Assembly: GCF_964355755.1 (NCBI RefSeq)
Contig: NC_092672.1
Coordinates: 34,096,501 to 34,160,500, forward strand
Reading direction: 5' to 3'
DNA length: 64,000 nucleotides
From: Antedon mediterranea
Lineage: Eukaryota > Echinodermata > Crinoidea > Comatulida > Antedonidae
Shown piece after piece: positions 13,209 through 28,200 of this stretch. Numbering within the stretch: the stretch's first letter is position 1; every line of letters starts with the position of its first letter. The notes beneath the pieces are model-generated. The model saw only the letters and a program-made list of their open reading frames with translations, made no database searches and was not told the origin of the DNA. The translations under genes and the position numbers were made by a program.

Positions 13209-16200
13209 TCACAAGTGGGTAAGCTTGCTTACATTGTTCTTCACCGGTTCATCCGACTGTCGTGTCACGTCCGAACTGTTAAACTTTCCAGCCGACGACT
13301 TTCGTTGGTCGCGTCCAGCATTCTGCAAGCCTCGATTCATGCAACGTTTGACCTCTTTACGCACATGTTTGTTACATGTGAAAGCCATGAAGATGAACAC
13401 ACCTTGAAGGGAATTTAATACAATGAACGTGTACCGAAAGATTTTCAACTGTGTGAATGCTGATACAAAACCAAAGATCCATGTAAAACCCATCAATGTC
13501 GACATCTGTAAATTGAATATATAAGTATAGATTAATTGATTGCATCATTAAAAAGAATAATTTAACATAATACTGTAAAAGAAAAAAATAATTAAATAGG
13601 ATTTAATTATAAATAAACTTGTATTTTGATTTATAATATATTGGACTTTTGAAATTACAAAACTACAGTGAAACCGCTCATTTGGACACCCTTATTAAGA
13701 AGACACTTTTCTGTGAAATAAACAAGGGGAAATATATGTTTTACCAGTACGATAAACCTCTATTGAAGGGACACCTCTATTGAAGGGACACCCCTATTAA
13801 GATGCCAATTGGTTGCGTCAGGAAGGTCTCTTCTTAATGGGATGGTTTTACTGTAGTAATAATAAAAGCTTGGTGTGATTTCGAAATGTATTTATAAAAC
13901 AACATCTTTAATTATTCTACATTCAATTAAATTTTTTAAATTTAGAGAGAATGAATTATAACAGAAATGCTTTACCTTTACATAGACAAGTAGATCAGTT
14001 CTGAAACGTTTCAATCGTGTATTTTTAGCATCTCCGACCTTGTTAACTACCTTCGTGAGTCTTAAGCCAATCACAGCGCAGATAAATAACAGTATATTAA
14101 AAAGTAATATGATCATAAGAGGAAGACCAAAAGCAAGCAAAGTCGATTTTTCATCGTAAATCCAACAAGCAAATTCATTTCCGTATCTAAAACGTAGATT
14201 GTTGAATTGTTCAAAATGTATTACGAGACACAGAATGATTATAGGTATCGGCGCACCCCAGCCATAAAACATGTACGCCTGTAATATTTTCCTCTTACTG
14301 TGCCGCTTACGAAGTTTAACCTTTGACCCAAAAGTAAAAAAGAAGTCTAGGGCCATAGCATTCATCCAAAAGAAAGCAGCTAACCAGACATAGTGCATAA
14401 CGGCAGCAATGGTGGTGCAAAGTATTGGGTAGGCGACCCCTTGACCTTGAAGTAATACACCCAGCTGTCCGATAAACAGTGCACCAATCAGGTTCATTAA
14501 GATTTTACCAAGAAGCGTACGTAAGGATCGAAACACACAGCGCACAATAAACGTTATAGTTAGTGCTACTAGTGATAATAAGATCCCAATACAACTAATG
14601 ATAACTTGCATGTGATCAGAATCGGGCGGAAAGAATGAAGTCGGCGTGTAATTCAAAGTGTCGCGCTTTAAAGACCTGCAAACTTCAGGGCGCCCTCTAG
14701 GATGCAACATCGATTGATTGGTCAATGTTGGCTCTACACCTTCATTTGTTGTCACAGAAACTGTCGTGTTTAGTGAAATTGTAGAATTAAGCACCAATGG
14801 AGGGCAGTGTTCAAGAGTTTCCACATTACTGCACACATATAGCGACGTTTCCTGGCAAGAATCTCCAGAATCACTAAAACGATGCACTTTCTGAAACTCA
14901 ACCTGTGACGGCACATATAAGATATTACTGGCGGATATATAAACAAAGTTGGAATGACCAGATTCAATGAAGTAAGTTTCTGAATAATTATGTTTCGAAA
15001 TTACGCAGTTCATTTCTAAATCAACCTCGTCAACGTATTCTGAAAAACTCGCTCTGATTACCGTCAAACTAAAATAAACTTGCGTTTTAGAGTTATTACT
15101 TACGTGCTCAACGACCGTTTCAAAACTTGAGTGTACGACGTGTAGCTGTGTACACATCTCACTTACAAATCCAGAGAACTTTTTCACTTCCCAAGGGTGG
15201 GCGAATCCATGTGGTTTGCCATCGATTTCGTCCACAATTCCAACATTAATCTCAGTTTTAAAATGTAATTCCATTAATTTTCGAAGCCACTGTTCTTCAT
15301 TATCATTTGTAACATTGTGTTTGACTATGAATTCCAATGTAACATTCACTCTGACAGATGGACTGCATATATCGGCAAGATTCGGCATTAAATCCATTTC
15401 GTTGCAGTCACCGCCGTCCGTGGTCACTCCTTTGGAGATTCCACTTACCTTCCCAATGGCTTTATCTGGTTGGTTTTCGGGATTTTCAGCCTGATCCGGA
15501 TTATATTGTCTTTCAGGTAGTGAAGGAATCATGATGGCTATGGATGTGAATTTGCTCCTGGGAACTATAAAATAATAAATGAAGATAACAATAATAATGA
15601 TAGTCTTATATACAATATTATACAATTATATACAATGTCTGCACATGGTAAATAATGAAAATAATGGTAAATAATGAACTTTTAGCGTCTTTTAAGTCTG
15701 CAATAATTTTATCCAAAAGATTTAGTTTTCATAAGTTTGATAACATGCAGTACATCCCATAACACAATGCAATGTGTATTAAATAATAAAATTTATCTTA
15801 CTACACAATTGTCTTCTGATGTCATATTCATAGTTGTATGGACACACACATTTAAATGAACCTTCTGTATTGAGGCATATGCCAGGGTAACAGAGCATCA
15901 CATTCACACTACACTCATTCAGATCTATAAAATAAACACACATGTACTAAATATAAGAAAAATATTAAATAAAATTTAATAAATTTGTTTCCTTCCAAAG
16001 ATAATATATTTTGAATAGTGACTTCGCCAAGGCTGTTGTTAGCAATGACATCGCTGATATTCCTTGAGAAAGTGCATTGACAACGCCAAAACTTTGAGTG
16101 ATTTTTTCAACGTTTGTTCATTTTCCTTCACATACCAAGAACATTTGCATTCAAAATAATATTGAAATTTGTAACTGATTTTAAACTAAACATATTCTCT

Positions 16201-19200
16201 ATTTTTTATTTGGGAAATTATATATACTGAACCAATTTAGTTTCTGTGAGTTTTTATTTTTCTTTTGTTCTCAAATTTCATTCTTCTCTTGGTGTCATAC
16301 TTAAAGTTAAAGTTATTGTAATAAAATAAATGAATGAAAACAGCACACTAATCAAAGGCACAGGCTGTATTTAGTATACTGACCGTCACACATGACTTGG
16401 TCTCGATTGTAATAAAATCCAATCGGACAGCGACATTCAAAACTGCCCTCTAGGTTGACACAATATCCAGGATGGCACTGATCACCAATAGAAGCACATT
16501 CATTCAAATCTCGACAATGCTGTTCACCTTGGAAGTGTGCGAAACCATCCGGGCAGAAGCAGTAGTAGCTGCCGAGAGTATTGAAGCAAGCGCCAGGCTC
16601 ACAAAGACCTTGTTGTAACATACACTCATCAGCATCTAAAGGAAAAAGTCTACAATTAGTATCTAATCAAAGAAATAAGCAAGCATCTAAAGCTCTGTTT
16701 ACACTATCAAACTTTACGTGTCATATATGGTATTGCTACTATGCTTAAATATGGTAGTGATATGACATCATCATGTCTATATATGGGCACATCACATTTT
16801 TTTGTCACATAAAGATTGATGTTGTAGACAGAGCTTAAAGACCCTTTCCCTGCAATTTTGGACGTTTTTTGGAAAATAATACATATATATCACTTTAAAA
16901 ACATTAAACCATGTCATTCCTTGTCTTAAATGTACGTTTTATGGTAAATTATGATAACAAGTGAGAAACAATGCACTACCTAAGTAGCTCGCGGCGATCG
17001 ACCTCTCGTGGACGGTCTTAGGCCTAGCCTAGCTAGGCTTAGTTTTGTAGGCCTAGCTGGTAAACATCGATAACGTACGAACATCGTACGCTAGCTATAT
17101 ACCTAGCCTGACGTTGTATAGTTGCTGCATTAATTGTCTTTCTATTTTTGCCAGACTCCGTTGATACAAATTGGGGAAAACCCGGTATTTTCGCTGAAAA
17201 GTTAGGAGTCTTCCATTTGTTTTGGCTTCACGATCGATCGAAAAGTGGGCGAATTACAGGTGAAAAACAAAAATATCAATCCGCGCGCAATGCATTTTGG
17301 GATTTATAGCGGGCCGCTATAATTATTAGAATCGATTTATTTTTCACATTTTTAACCGTTTAAAGACGAAAAAAGTTATCGCAATAGGACCATATAGTAT
17401 TATTTTTACATTAAATATAGTTTGTGATCTTAAATTAGATCTAAAAAACGTAGGGAATGGGGCTTTAAAGCTCTGTCTAAACTATCAAACTAGTGTAAAT
17501 GTGCCCAAATATGGAAGTGATATGCACAAATATGGTAGTGCTGTGATATATGATATGTCCATATATGGGCAGATACAGACTCAAGATGACCATAGAGTTT
17601 GTTAAAGCTCTGTTTACACTATCAAACTAGTTTGACAAAGAAAGTGTAATGTGCCCAAATATGGTAGTGATATCATGACATCATGTCCATATATGGGCAC
17701 ATCACATTCTTTCACATATAAATATATTTTTAAGCAGTAGTAAACTAAAGCTCGTCAGTGTAACAAAGTCAAGATTAGACTAGGCCCCTAACCACACCTG
17801 GTTAAGGGTGTACAGGACTAGACTAGGCCCCTAACACCACCTGGTTACGGGCAGGACTAGACTAGGCCCCTAAACCCACCTGGATACGGGTGTACAGGAC
17901 TAGACTAGGCCTCTAACACCACCTGGTTACGGGCAGGACTAGACTAGGCCCCTAACCCCACCTGGATACGGGTGTACAGGACTAGACTAGGCCCGTAACA
18001 CCATCTGGTTACGGGTGTACAGGACTAGACTAGGCCCCTAACCCCACCTGGTTACGGGTGTACAGGACTAGACCAGGCTCCTAACACCACCTGGTTACGG
18101 GTGTACATACCTTGACATGTTAGCCCTTTGCGGGATTGCTTGTAGCCTGCAGGACAGGAACAAACCTCTGTATTCAAATTCACTATCTGACAATGTCCAG
18201 GGGAACAACTGTCCCTTCTACACAAATCTAAAAAGTTCAATAATAATAGTTCATTCTTTGCTAACAATTCTCCTTAAAGGTAGATGAGGGCTGGCATATA
18301 GTATATCAATCGTTTTGCTTAAGTCAGATAGTTAAAAGGAATATTATTTAAGAACTTTAAGCAAAATCATTGACTTAAAACAAAGCTAAAGATATAAGTT
18401 AAAATAAATGAATAGCATACCTGATGGGTCGTAATCTATTGATATCAGTGGTACATTACATATGGACTTATATGATTCTACAAACAAAATAGAAGGCATT
18501 AATTAGACATTTATATAATTAAGCATTCGCTCACACCCACACCACAAAATACAACAATATGGAAGTTTGTCTCATACACATACACCGGATAGAATAAAAT
18601 ATGTTCTTTTTTCATTTTTTTTCCAATTTTATGACTATTTTCGTAAAAAAATAAGTTAATAATTAGTCCAGTCAAAAATCACCCTCACCATGGTATAAGA
18701 ACGTACCCTAATAAAATTTCATCCGTAGGTTCTATGTATATAAGTAATAACATTTCTTGATGTTGCGTCTTGCAAAACTTGGGATTTTACGAGAAAATTT
18801 GACTTTTATACCCAATTTATAACTACCTCATGTCGTATTATTGTGTACAGCGAATGCGACGAAGCGTGACTGAAATTACGAGACGCCGTTTGCGCCCATT
18901 GAAAAATGCATTAACAAAGCTAAAAACCTACAAAATTAATAGTTTATACAATAATTTAAATATAGTTTACAATAAATTGTATAATAAAATACATAACATA
19001 TAAAGAAAACTCAAGTATAATCTCAAATATTTACAGATATGTGTTTAAAAATGTACAAATCAAAATGGCCTTTCATAAAATAAAGTGCGCCCTCACTCGT
19101 CATACTTTTATCGGACTTGTATGGATGGTTATACAAGGCATTAATAATACGAAACCCGATGCGGTTTGTTAGTTATTGCCTCTGCAAGAGGCAGAATATT

Positions 19201-22200
19201 ATATTTTCACAAATATATTTCTAGTTTTTATCATGGAAAAAAAGAATTGTATATATTTAAACACATTACAACCTCCAGTCTACCATCATGATGGATTAAG
19301 TGAAGCGCCGTATTGTATATGCTATAGCGTAATGATCTTCTAGTTATCTGGTTATATTCTGGACATTCTTTTTTTCACAGCATTACTTGCGTGGATATCA
19401 CAATGCATTTGTTTATTCGCGATTATAGTCAATATTAATTTGAGTAAGAATCATTTTTAAATGACAGTCCATTTCGCGTATACGATATAATAAAGATTTA
19501 AATTAATAAAGTACTCTGAAATATTTTCTCATTGGTTATCCGCAACAAAGAATCCTTGTGATTGTTAGTTTTGTTTAATTTTCTTTGAATTGTTTATTGG
19601 CATCCATATCGTATGATGTGTGAGACAATTTCGTGTTTTAGAAAATGTAATCCTGCCACCGAAGATTCTATCTGTTCGAAGACTTCTGACGGATAACTGT
19701 GTTATTCTTTTACATTTAATTAATTAATTAATTAATGTGTTCATCTTCACTTTTGGGAAAAATAGCCTACATCTTTTAGGTTTAAAACGTCATTTATAAG
19801 CATTTGAATAAGCCAACAAATTAAACTACTGTGTTCTCCCAAGCTTTTTAAATTTTATTTAAATGCATTAAAATGCGGATAACAATATTTGAAATAAATG
19901 CATATAAAACTTTTGTTCTGGACTTTACTTTTTTTGTCCCAAGTGAGAACTTTCAGGCCGTGGAGGTGAACCGATCGTTTATGACATGCTTTTGTGTATA
20001 AAATGTCCAATAATAATTGTAGGACTACTCTCAACCAAAACACTTTATATTAGAATGTATTTAATATACGTCACGTCTTAAAAAATTTGGAGAATTGGGT
20101 AATACAGTATGTCGTTTCTCGCGAATCACACTCCAACATTCTCACTTTCTTTTATTTAGTGAAATGTGAACGGTGGAAAAACGGGAAAATACTTTAAATT
20201 TAGAATGCTTTGAATTCTGGAAGACGACTTCGAACTTAAAGAATCGTCATGAATGACGTTTATTGGCTCAAACTTCACACATCGGTACGATGTGAAGGCC
20301 AGACGGATTCAGAGAGGATCAAACCGGCTCCTCCTCCCCATTGGCAGTGGGGGCATGGGCGGGTGAAAGGGAAAAATGATAAATGTTGATTCAGACGAAT
20401 GCCAACCAGCCCCTTTGATACGCTCTTAATAATTGTTGGAAAGTGAAAGTAGGGCTACTTGAGGTAGGGCCTAGTATCTTTCGTATAGGCCTACACGAAA
20501 TGGATTATCCTTAAATGATTGGTTCTTACCCTAATTAAGATCATAATCGCGAATGATAGTTCAAAATATGCAATGCATTGTGATATCCACGCAAGTAATG
20601 CTGTGGAAAAAAAAGAATGTCTAAAAATAAAACCAGCAAAACTAGTAGATCATTACGCTTCAGCAGATATACAAATATACACTTAACCCATCCATCGGGT
20701 GTCACGAAAGCTCAGACCACGAAAGCTCAGACCCCCTAAGACCTAAGATCACGAAAGCTAAGACCCAACACCTAAGATTACAAATATTTATCTTTCGCAC
20801 CTGCCTTGTATTTTAACTCCCAACATTTATTCTGAATACCACACCTTAGAATTGGCACTTGTATGAAAAAGAATCACATAAAAAGTAACAAATACATTTT
20901 TAAATTGATGATTTTACAGACGTTTTTCTCGCACACAAAATGACTAGCCTACAGTACAGTAGGCCTACCCCATGGATGGGCAGGTATATAAAATATACCA
21001 AATTGGCTAGTTGAGAATTCTCAACTATTACCGCAGTACGCCTGTACGACGAAGCCTACCGGTATAATGGGATAGGCTGATTTCCTTGTTAACTTAAGGG
21101 GTCATTTAATTACTGAATTATGATTGGTAGTAAAGGAAATTTACTGGAATCCTATTGGATGGTAAGGTGGTAGTAGGACCATGTCCATCCCATTGCAGTA
21201 ATAAAGTTGAGCCACCTGCGACCATTACAATGCCCTACCATGCTAATGTAGGAGTGGGGAAATGTTATGCTTACTACTGTTTCTTTTAATAATTTAGTAC
21301 AATTAATAAGAATAAAGAATACACTTAACAATAGGGCCTATACAACAAATTAATAACATTAATGTACGATGTAGTTAACACTGTTCTCAACTATAGTCAT
21401 TTTGGTATACTTGAGAACAGTGATAAAGAATATGATAAACTTAACAATATACAACAAATAACATTAATGTATGATTCCGTTTAACACTGTTCTCAACTAT
21501 AGTCATTTTGGTATACTTGAGCACAGTGATAAAGAATAGGATAAACTTAACAATATACAACAAATAACATTAATGTACCATCCCGTTTAACACTGTTCTC
21601 AACTATAGTCATTTTGGTATACTTGAGCACAGTGATAAAGAATAGGATAAACTTAACAATATACAACAAATAACATCAATGTACGATCCTGTTTAACACT
21701 GTTCTCAACTATAGTCATTTTGGTATACTTGAGCACAGTGATAAAGAGTAGGATAAACTTAACAATATACAACAAATAACATTAATGTATGATCCCGTTT
21801 AACACTGTTCTCGACTATAGTCATTTTGGTATACTTGAGCACAGTGATAAAGAATACTGTAGGATAAACTTAACAATATACAACAAATAACATTAATGTA
21901 TGATCCAGTTTAACACTGTTCTCAACTATAGTTGTGGTATACTTGAGCACAGTGATAAAGAATAGGATAAACTTAACAATATACAACAAATAACATTAAT
22001 GTATGATCCCGTTTAACACTGTTCTCGACTAGTAATTTTGGTATACTTGAGCACAGTGATAAAGAATAGGATAAACTTAACAATATACAACAAATAACAT
22101 TAATGTATGATCGCGTTTAACACTGTTCTCAACTTTAGTCATTTTGGTATACTTGAGCACAGTGATAAAGAATAGGATAAACTTAACAATATACAACAAA

Positions 22201-25200
22201 TAACATTAATGTATGATCCCGTTTAACACTGTTCTCAACTATAGTCATTTCGGTATACTTGAGCACAGTGATAAAGAATAGGATAAACTTAACAATATAC
22301 AACAAATAACATCAATGTACGATCCCGTTTAACACTGTTCTCAACTATAGTCATTTTGGTATACTTGAGCACAGTGATAAAGAATAGGATAAACTTAACA
22401 ATATACAACAAATATCATTAATGTATGATCCCGTTTAACACTGTTCTCGACTATAGTCATTTTGGTATATACTTGAGCACAGTGATAAAGAATAGGATAA
22501 ACTTAAAAATATACAACAAAAAACATTAATGTACGATCCAGTTTAACACTGTTCTCAACTATAGTCATTTTGGTATACTTGAAAACAGTGATAAAGAATA
22601 GGATAAACTTAACAATATACAACAAAAAACATTAATGTACGATCCTGTTTAACACTGTTCTCAACTATAGTCATTTTGGTATACTTGAGCACAGTGAAAA
22701 AGAATAGGATAAACTTAATAATATACAACAAATAACATTAATGTACGATCCAGTTTACCACTGTTCTCAACTATAGTCATTTTGGTATACTTGAGCACAG
22801 TGATAAAGAATAGGATAAACTTAATAATATACAACAAAAAACATTAATGTACGATCCCGTTTACCACTGTTCTCAACTATAGTCATTTTGGTATACTTGA
22901 GCACAGTGATAAAGAATAGGATAAACTTAATAATATACAACAAATAACATTAATGTATATGATCCCGTTTAACACTGTTCTCAACTTTAGTCATTTTGGT
23001 ATACTTGAGCACAGTGATAAAGAATAGGATAAACTTAACAATATACAACAAATAACATTAATGCACCATCCCGTTTAACACTGTTCTCAACTATAGTCAT
23101 TTTGGTATACTTGAGCACAGTGATAAAGAATAGGATAAACTTAACAATATACAACAAATAACATCAATGTACGATCTCAACTATAGTCATTTTGGTATAC
23201 TTGAGCACAGTGATAAAGAATAGGATAAACTTAACAATATACAACAAATAACATTAATGTATGATCCCGTTTAACACTGTTCTCAACTTTAGTCATTTTG
23301 GTATACTTGAGCACAGTGATAAAGAATAAGATAAATTTAACAATATACAACAAATAACATTAATGTATGATCCCGTTTAACACTGTTCTCAACTATAGTC
23401 ATTTTGGTATATACTTGAGCACAGTGATAAAGAATAGGATAAACTTAAAAATATACAACAAAAAACATTAATGTACGATCCAGTTTAACACTGTTCTCAA
23501 CTATAGTCATTTTGGTATACTTGAGAACAGTGATAAAGAATAGGATAAACTTAACAATATACAACAAAAAACATTAATGTACGATCCTGTTTAACACTGT
23601 TCTCAACTATAGTCATTTTGGTATACTTGAGCACAGTGAAAAAGAATAGGATAAACTTAATAATATACAACAAATAACATTAATGTACGATCCAGTTTAC
23701 CACTGTTCTCAACTATAGTCATTTTGGTATACTTGAGCACAGTGATAAAGAATAGGATAAACTTAATAATATACAACAAAAAACATTAATGTACGATCCC
23801 GTTTACCACTGTTCTCAACTATAGTCATTTTGGTATACTTGAGCACAGTGATAAAGAATAGGATAAACTTAATAATATACAACAAATAACATTAATGTAC
23901 GATCCCGTTTAACACTGTTCTCAACTATAGTCATTTTGGTATACTTGAGCACAGTGATAAAGAATAGGATAAACTTAACAATATACAACAAATAACATTA
24001 ATGTACGATCCCGTTTACCACTGTTCTCAACTATAGTCGTTTGGTATACTTGAGCACAGTGATAAAGAATAGGATAAACTTAACAATATACAACAAAAAA
24101 CATTAATGTACGATCCCGTTTAACACTGTTCTCAACTATAGTCATTTTGGTATACTTGAGCACAGTGATAAAGAATAGGATAAACTTAAAATTATACAAC
24201 AAATAGGCCTAACATTAATGTACGATCCCGTTTAACACTGTTCTCAACTATAGTCATTTTGGTATACTTGAGCACAGTGATAAAGAATAGGATAAACTTA
24301 ACAATATACAACAAATAACATTAATGTATGATCCCGTTTAACACTGTTCTCAACTATAGTCATTTTGGTATACTTGAGCACAGTGATAAAGAATAGGATA
24401 AACTTAAAAATATACAACAAAAAACATTAATGTACGATCCCATTTAACACTGTTCTCAACTATAGTCATTTTGGTATACTTGAGCACAGTGATAAAGAAT
24501 AGGATAAACTTAACAATATACAACAAATAGCATTAATGTACGATCCAGTTTAACACTGTTCTCAACTATAGTCATTTTGGTATACTTGAGCACAGTGATA
24601 AAGAATAGGATAAACTTAATAATATACAACAAAAAACATTAATGTACGATCCCGTTTAACACTGTTCTCAACTATAGTCATTTTGGTATACTTGAGCACA
24701 ATATACAACAAATAACATTAATGTACACGATCCTGTTTAACACTGTTCTCAACTATAGTCATTTTCATATACTTGAGCACAGTGATAAAGAATAGGATAA
24801 ACTTAAAAATATACAACAAAAAACATTAATGTACGATCCCGTTTAACACTGTTCTCGACTATAGTAATTTTGGTATACTTGAGCACAGTGATAAAGAATA
24901 GGATAAACTTAACAATATACAACAAATAACATTAATGTATGATCCCGTTTAACACTGTTCTCAACTTTAGTCATTTTGGTATACTTGAGCACAGTGATAA
25001 AGAATAGGATAAACTTAACAATATACAACAAATAACATTAATGTATGATCCCGTTTAACACTGTTCTCAACTATAGTCATTTCGGTATACTTGAGCACAG
25101 TGATAAAGAATAGGATAAACTTAACAATATACAACAAATAACATCAATGTACGATCCCGTTTAACACTGTTCTCAACTATAGTCATTTTGGTATACTTGA

Positions 25201-28200
25201 GCACAGTGATAAAGAATAGGATAAACTTAACAATATACAACAAATATCATTAATGTATGATCCCGTTTAACACTGTTCTCGACTATAGTCATTTTGGTAT
25301 ATACTTGAGCACAGTGATAAAGAATAGGATAAACTTAAAAATATACAACAAAAAACATTAATGTACGATCCAGTTTAACACTGTTCTCAACTATAGTCAT
25401 TTTGGTATACTTGAAAACAGTGATAAAGAATAGGATAAACTTAACAATATACAACAAAAAACATTAATGTACGATCCTGTTTAACACTGTTCTCAACTAT
25501 AGTCATTTTGGTATACTTGAGCACAGTGAAAAAGAATAGGATAAACTTAATAATATACAACAAATAACATTAATGTACGATCCAGTTTACCACTGTTCTC
25601 AACTAAAGTCATTTTGGTATACTTGAGCACAGTGATAAAGAATAGGATAAACTTAATAATATACAACAAAAAACATTAATGTACGATCCCGTTTACCACT
25701 GTTCTCAACTATAGTCATTTTGGTATACTTGAGCACAGTGATAAAGAATAGGATAAACTTAATAATATACAACAAATAACATTAATGTATATGATCCCGT
25801 TTAACACTGTTCTCAACTTTAGTCATTTTGGTATACTTGAGCACAGTGATAAAGAATAGGATAAACTTAACAATATACAACAAATAACATTAATGCACCA
25901 TCCCGTTTAACACTGTTCTCAACTATAGTCATTTTGGTATACTTGAGCACAGTGATAAAGAATAGGATAAACTTAACAATATACAACAAATAACATCAAT
26001 GTACGATCCTGTTTAACACTGTTCTCAACTATAGTCATTTTGGTATACTTGAGCACAGTGATAAAGAATAGGATAAACTTAACAATATACAACAAATAAC
26101 ATTAATGTATGATCCCGTTTAACACTGTTCTCGACTATAGTCATTTTGGTATACTTGAGCACAGTGATAAAGAATAGGATAAACTTAACAATATACAACA
26201 AATAACATTAATGTACCATCCCGTTTAACACTGTTCTCAACTATAGTCATTTTGGTATACTTGAGCACAGTGATAAAGAATAGGATAAACTTAACAATAT
26301 ACAACAAATAACATTAATGTATGATCCCGTTTAACACTGTTCTCAACTTTAGTCATTTTGGTATACTTGAGCACAGTGATAAAGAATAAGATAAATTTAA
26401 CAATATACAACAAATAACATTAATGTATGATCCCGTTTAACACTGTTCTCAACTATAGTCATTTTGGTATATACTTGAGCACAGTGATAAAGAATAGGAT
26501 AAACTTAAAAATATACAACAAAAAACATTAATGTACGATCCAGTTTAACACTGTTCTCAACTATAGTCATTTTGGTATACTTGAGAACAGTGATAAAGAA
26601 TAGGATAAACTTAACAATATAAAACAAAAAACATTAATGTACGATCCTGTTTAACACTGTTCTCAACTATAGTCATTTTGGTATACTTGAGCACAGTGAA
26701 AAAGAATAGGATAAACTTAATAATATACAACAAATAACATTAATGTACGATCCAGTTTACCACTGTTCTCAACTATAGTCATTTTGGTATACTTGAGCAC
26801 AGTGATAAAGAATAGGATAAACTTAATAATATACAACAAAAAACATTAATGTACGATCCCGTTTACCACTGTTCTCAACTATAGTCATTTTGGTATACTT
26901 GAGCACAGTGATAAAGAATAGGATAAACTTAATAATATACAACAAATAACATTAATGTACGATCCCGTTTAACACTGTTCTCAACTATAGTCATTTTGGT
27001 ATACTTGAGCACAATATACAACAAATAACATTAATGTACACGATCCTGTTTAACACTGTTCTCAACTATAGTCATTTTCATATACTTGAGCACAGTGATA
27101 AAGAATAGGATAAACTTAAAAATATACAACAAAAAACATTAATGTACGATCCCGTTTAACACTGTTCTCAACTATAGTCATTTTGGTATACTTGAGCACA
27201 GTGATAAAGAATAGGATAAACTTAACAATATACAACAAATAGCATTAATGTACGATCCAGTTTAACACTGTTCTCAACTATAGTCATTTTGGTATACTTG
27301 AGCACAGTGATAAAGAATAGGATAAACTTAATAATATACAACAAAAAACATTAATGTACGATCCCGTTTAACACTGTTCTCAACTATAGTCATTTTGGTA
27401 TACTTGAGCACAATATACAACAAATAACATTAATGTACACGATCCTGTTTAACACTGTTCTCAACTATAGTCATTTTCATATACTTGAGCACAGTGATAA
27501 TATGAAAAACATAATAACACTATAATATTTGTAGATGAATGACGCGGACACGTACATAATGTTCATAAGTAATTGATATAAATTGACTTTTAAAAGTGGA
27601 ATTAACACAAATGATTGTAGAAAATATGACGTGAATTGCACGTACATTATGTTGATGAGTAGTATATTGATATAAATCGACTTTTAAAAGTGAAATAACA
27701 CTAATATTTGTAGATGAATATGACGTGGACACGTACGGTACATAATGTTGATGAGTATATTGATATAAATCGACTTTTAAAGTGAAATAACACTATTAGT
27801 TGTACACTATTGATCATATATGAATATGACGTGAATTGCACGTACATATGTTGATGAGTAGGCCTATATTGATATAATTGACTTCGAAAAGTGAAATAAC
27901 ACTGATTTGTAAATGAATATGACGTGGACAAGTACATTTATTGATGAGTATATTGATAAATCGACTTTTAAAAGTGAAATAACACTAATATTTATAGATG
28001 AATATGACGTGGACACGTACATATGTTGATGAGTATATTGATATAAGTCGACTTTTAAAGTGGAATTAACACTATTGATTGTAGACGTGAATTACATGTA
28101 CATATGTTGATGAGTGTATTGATATAAATCGAATAAACGTTAAATAACACTATCTTGTACAGGTACCCTCACTTGCACTGATGAAGGGCTAGTGTTGCCC

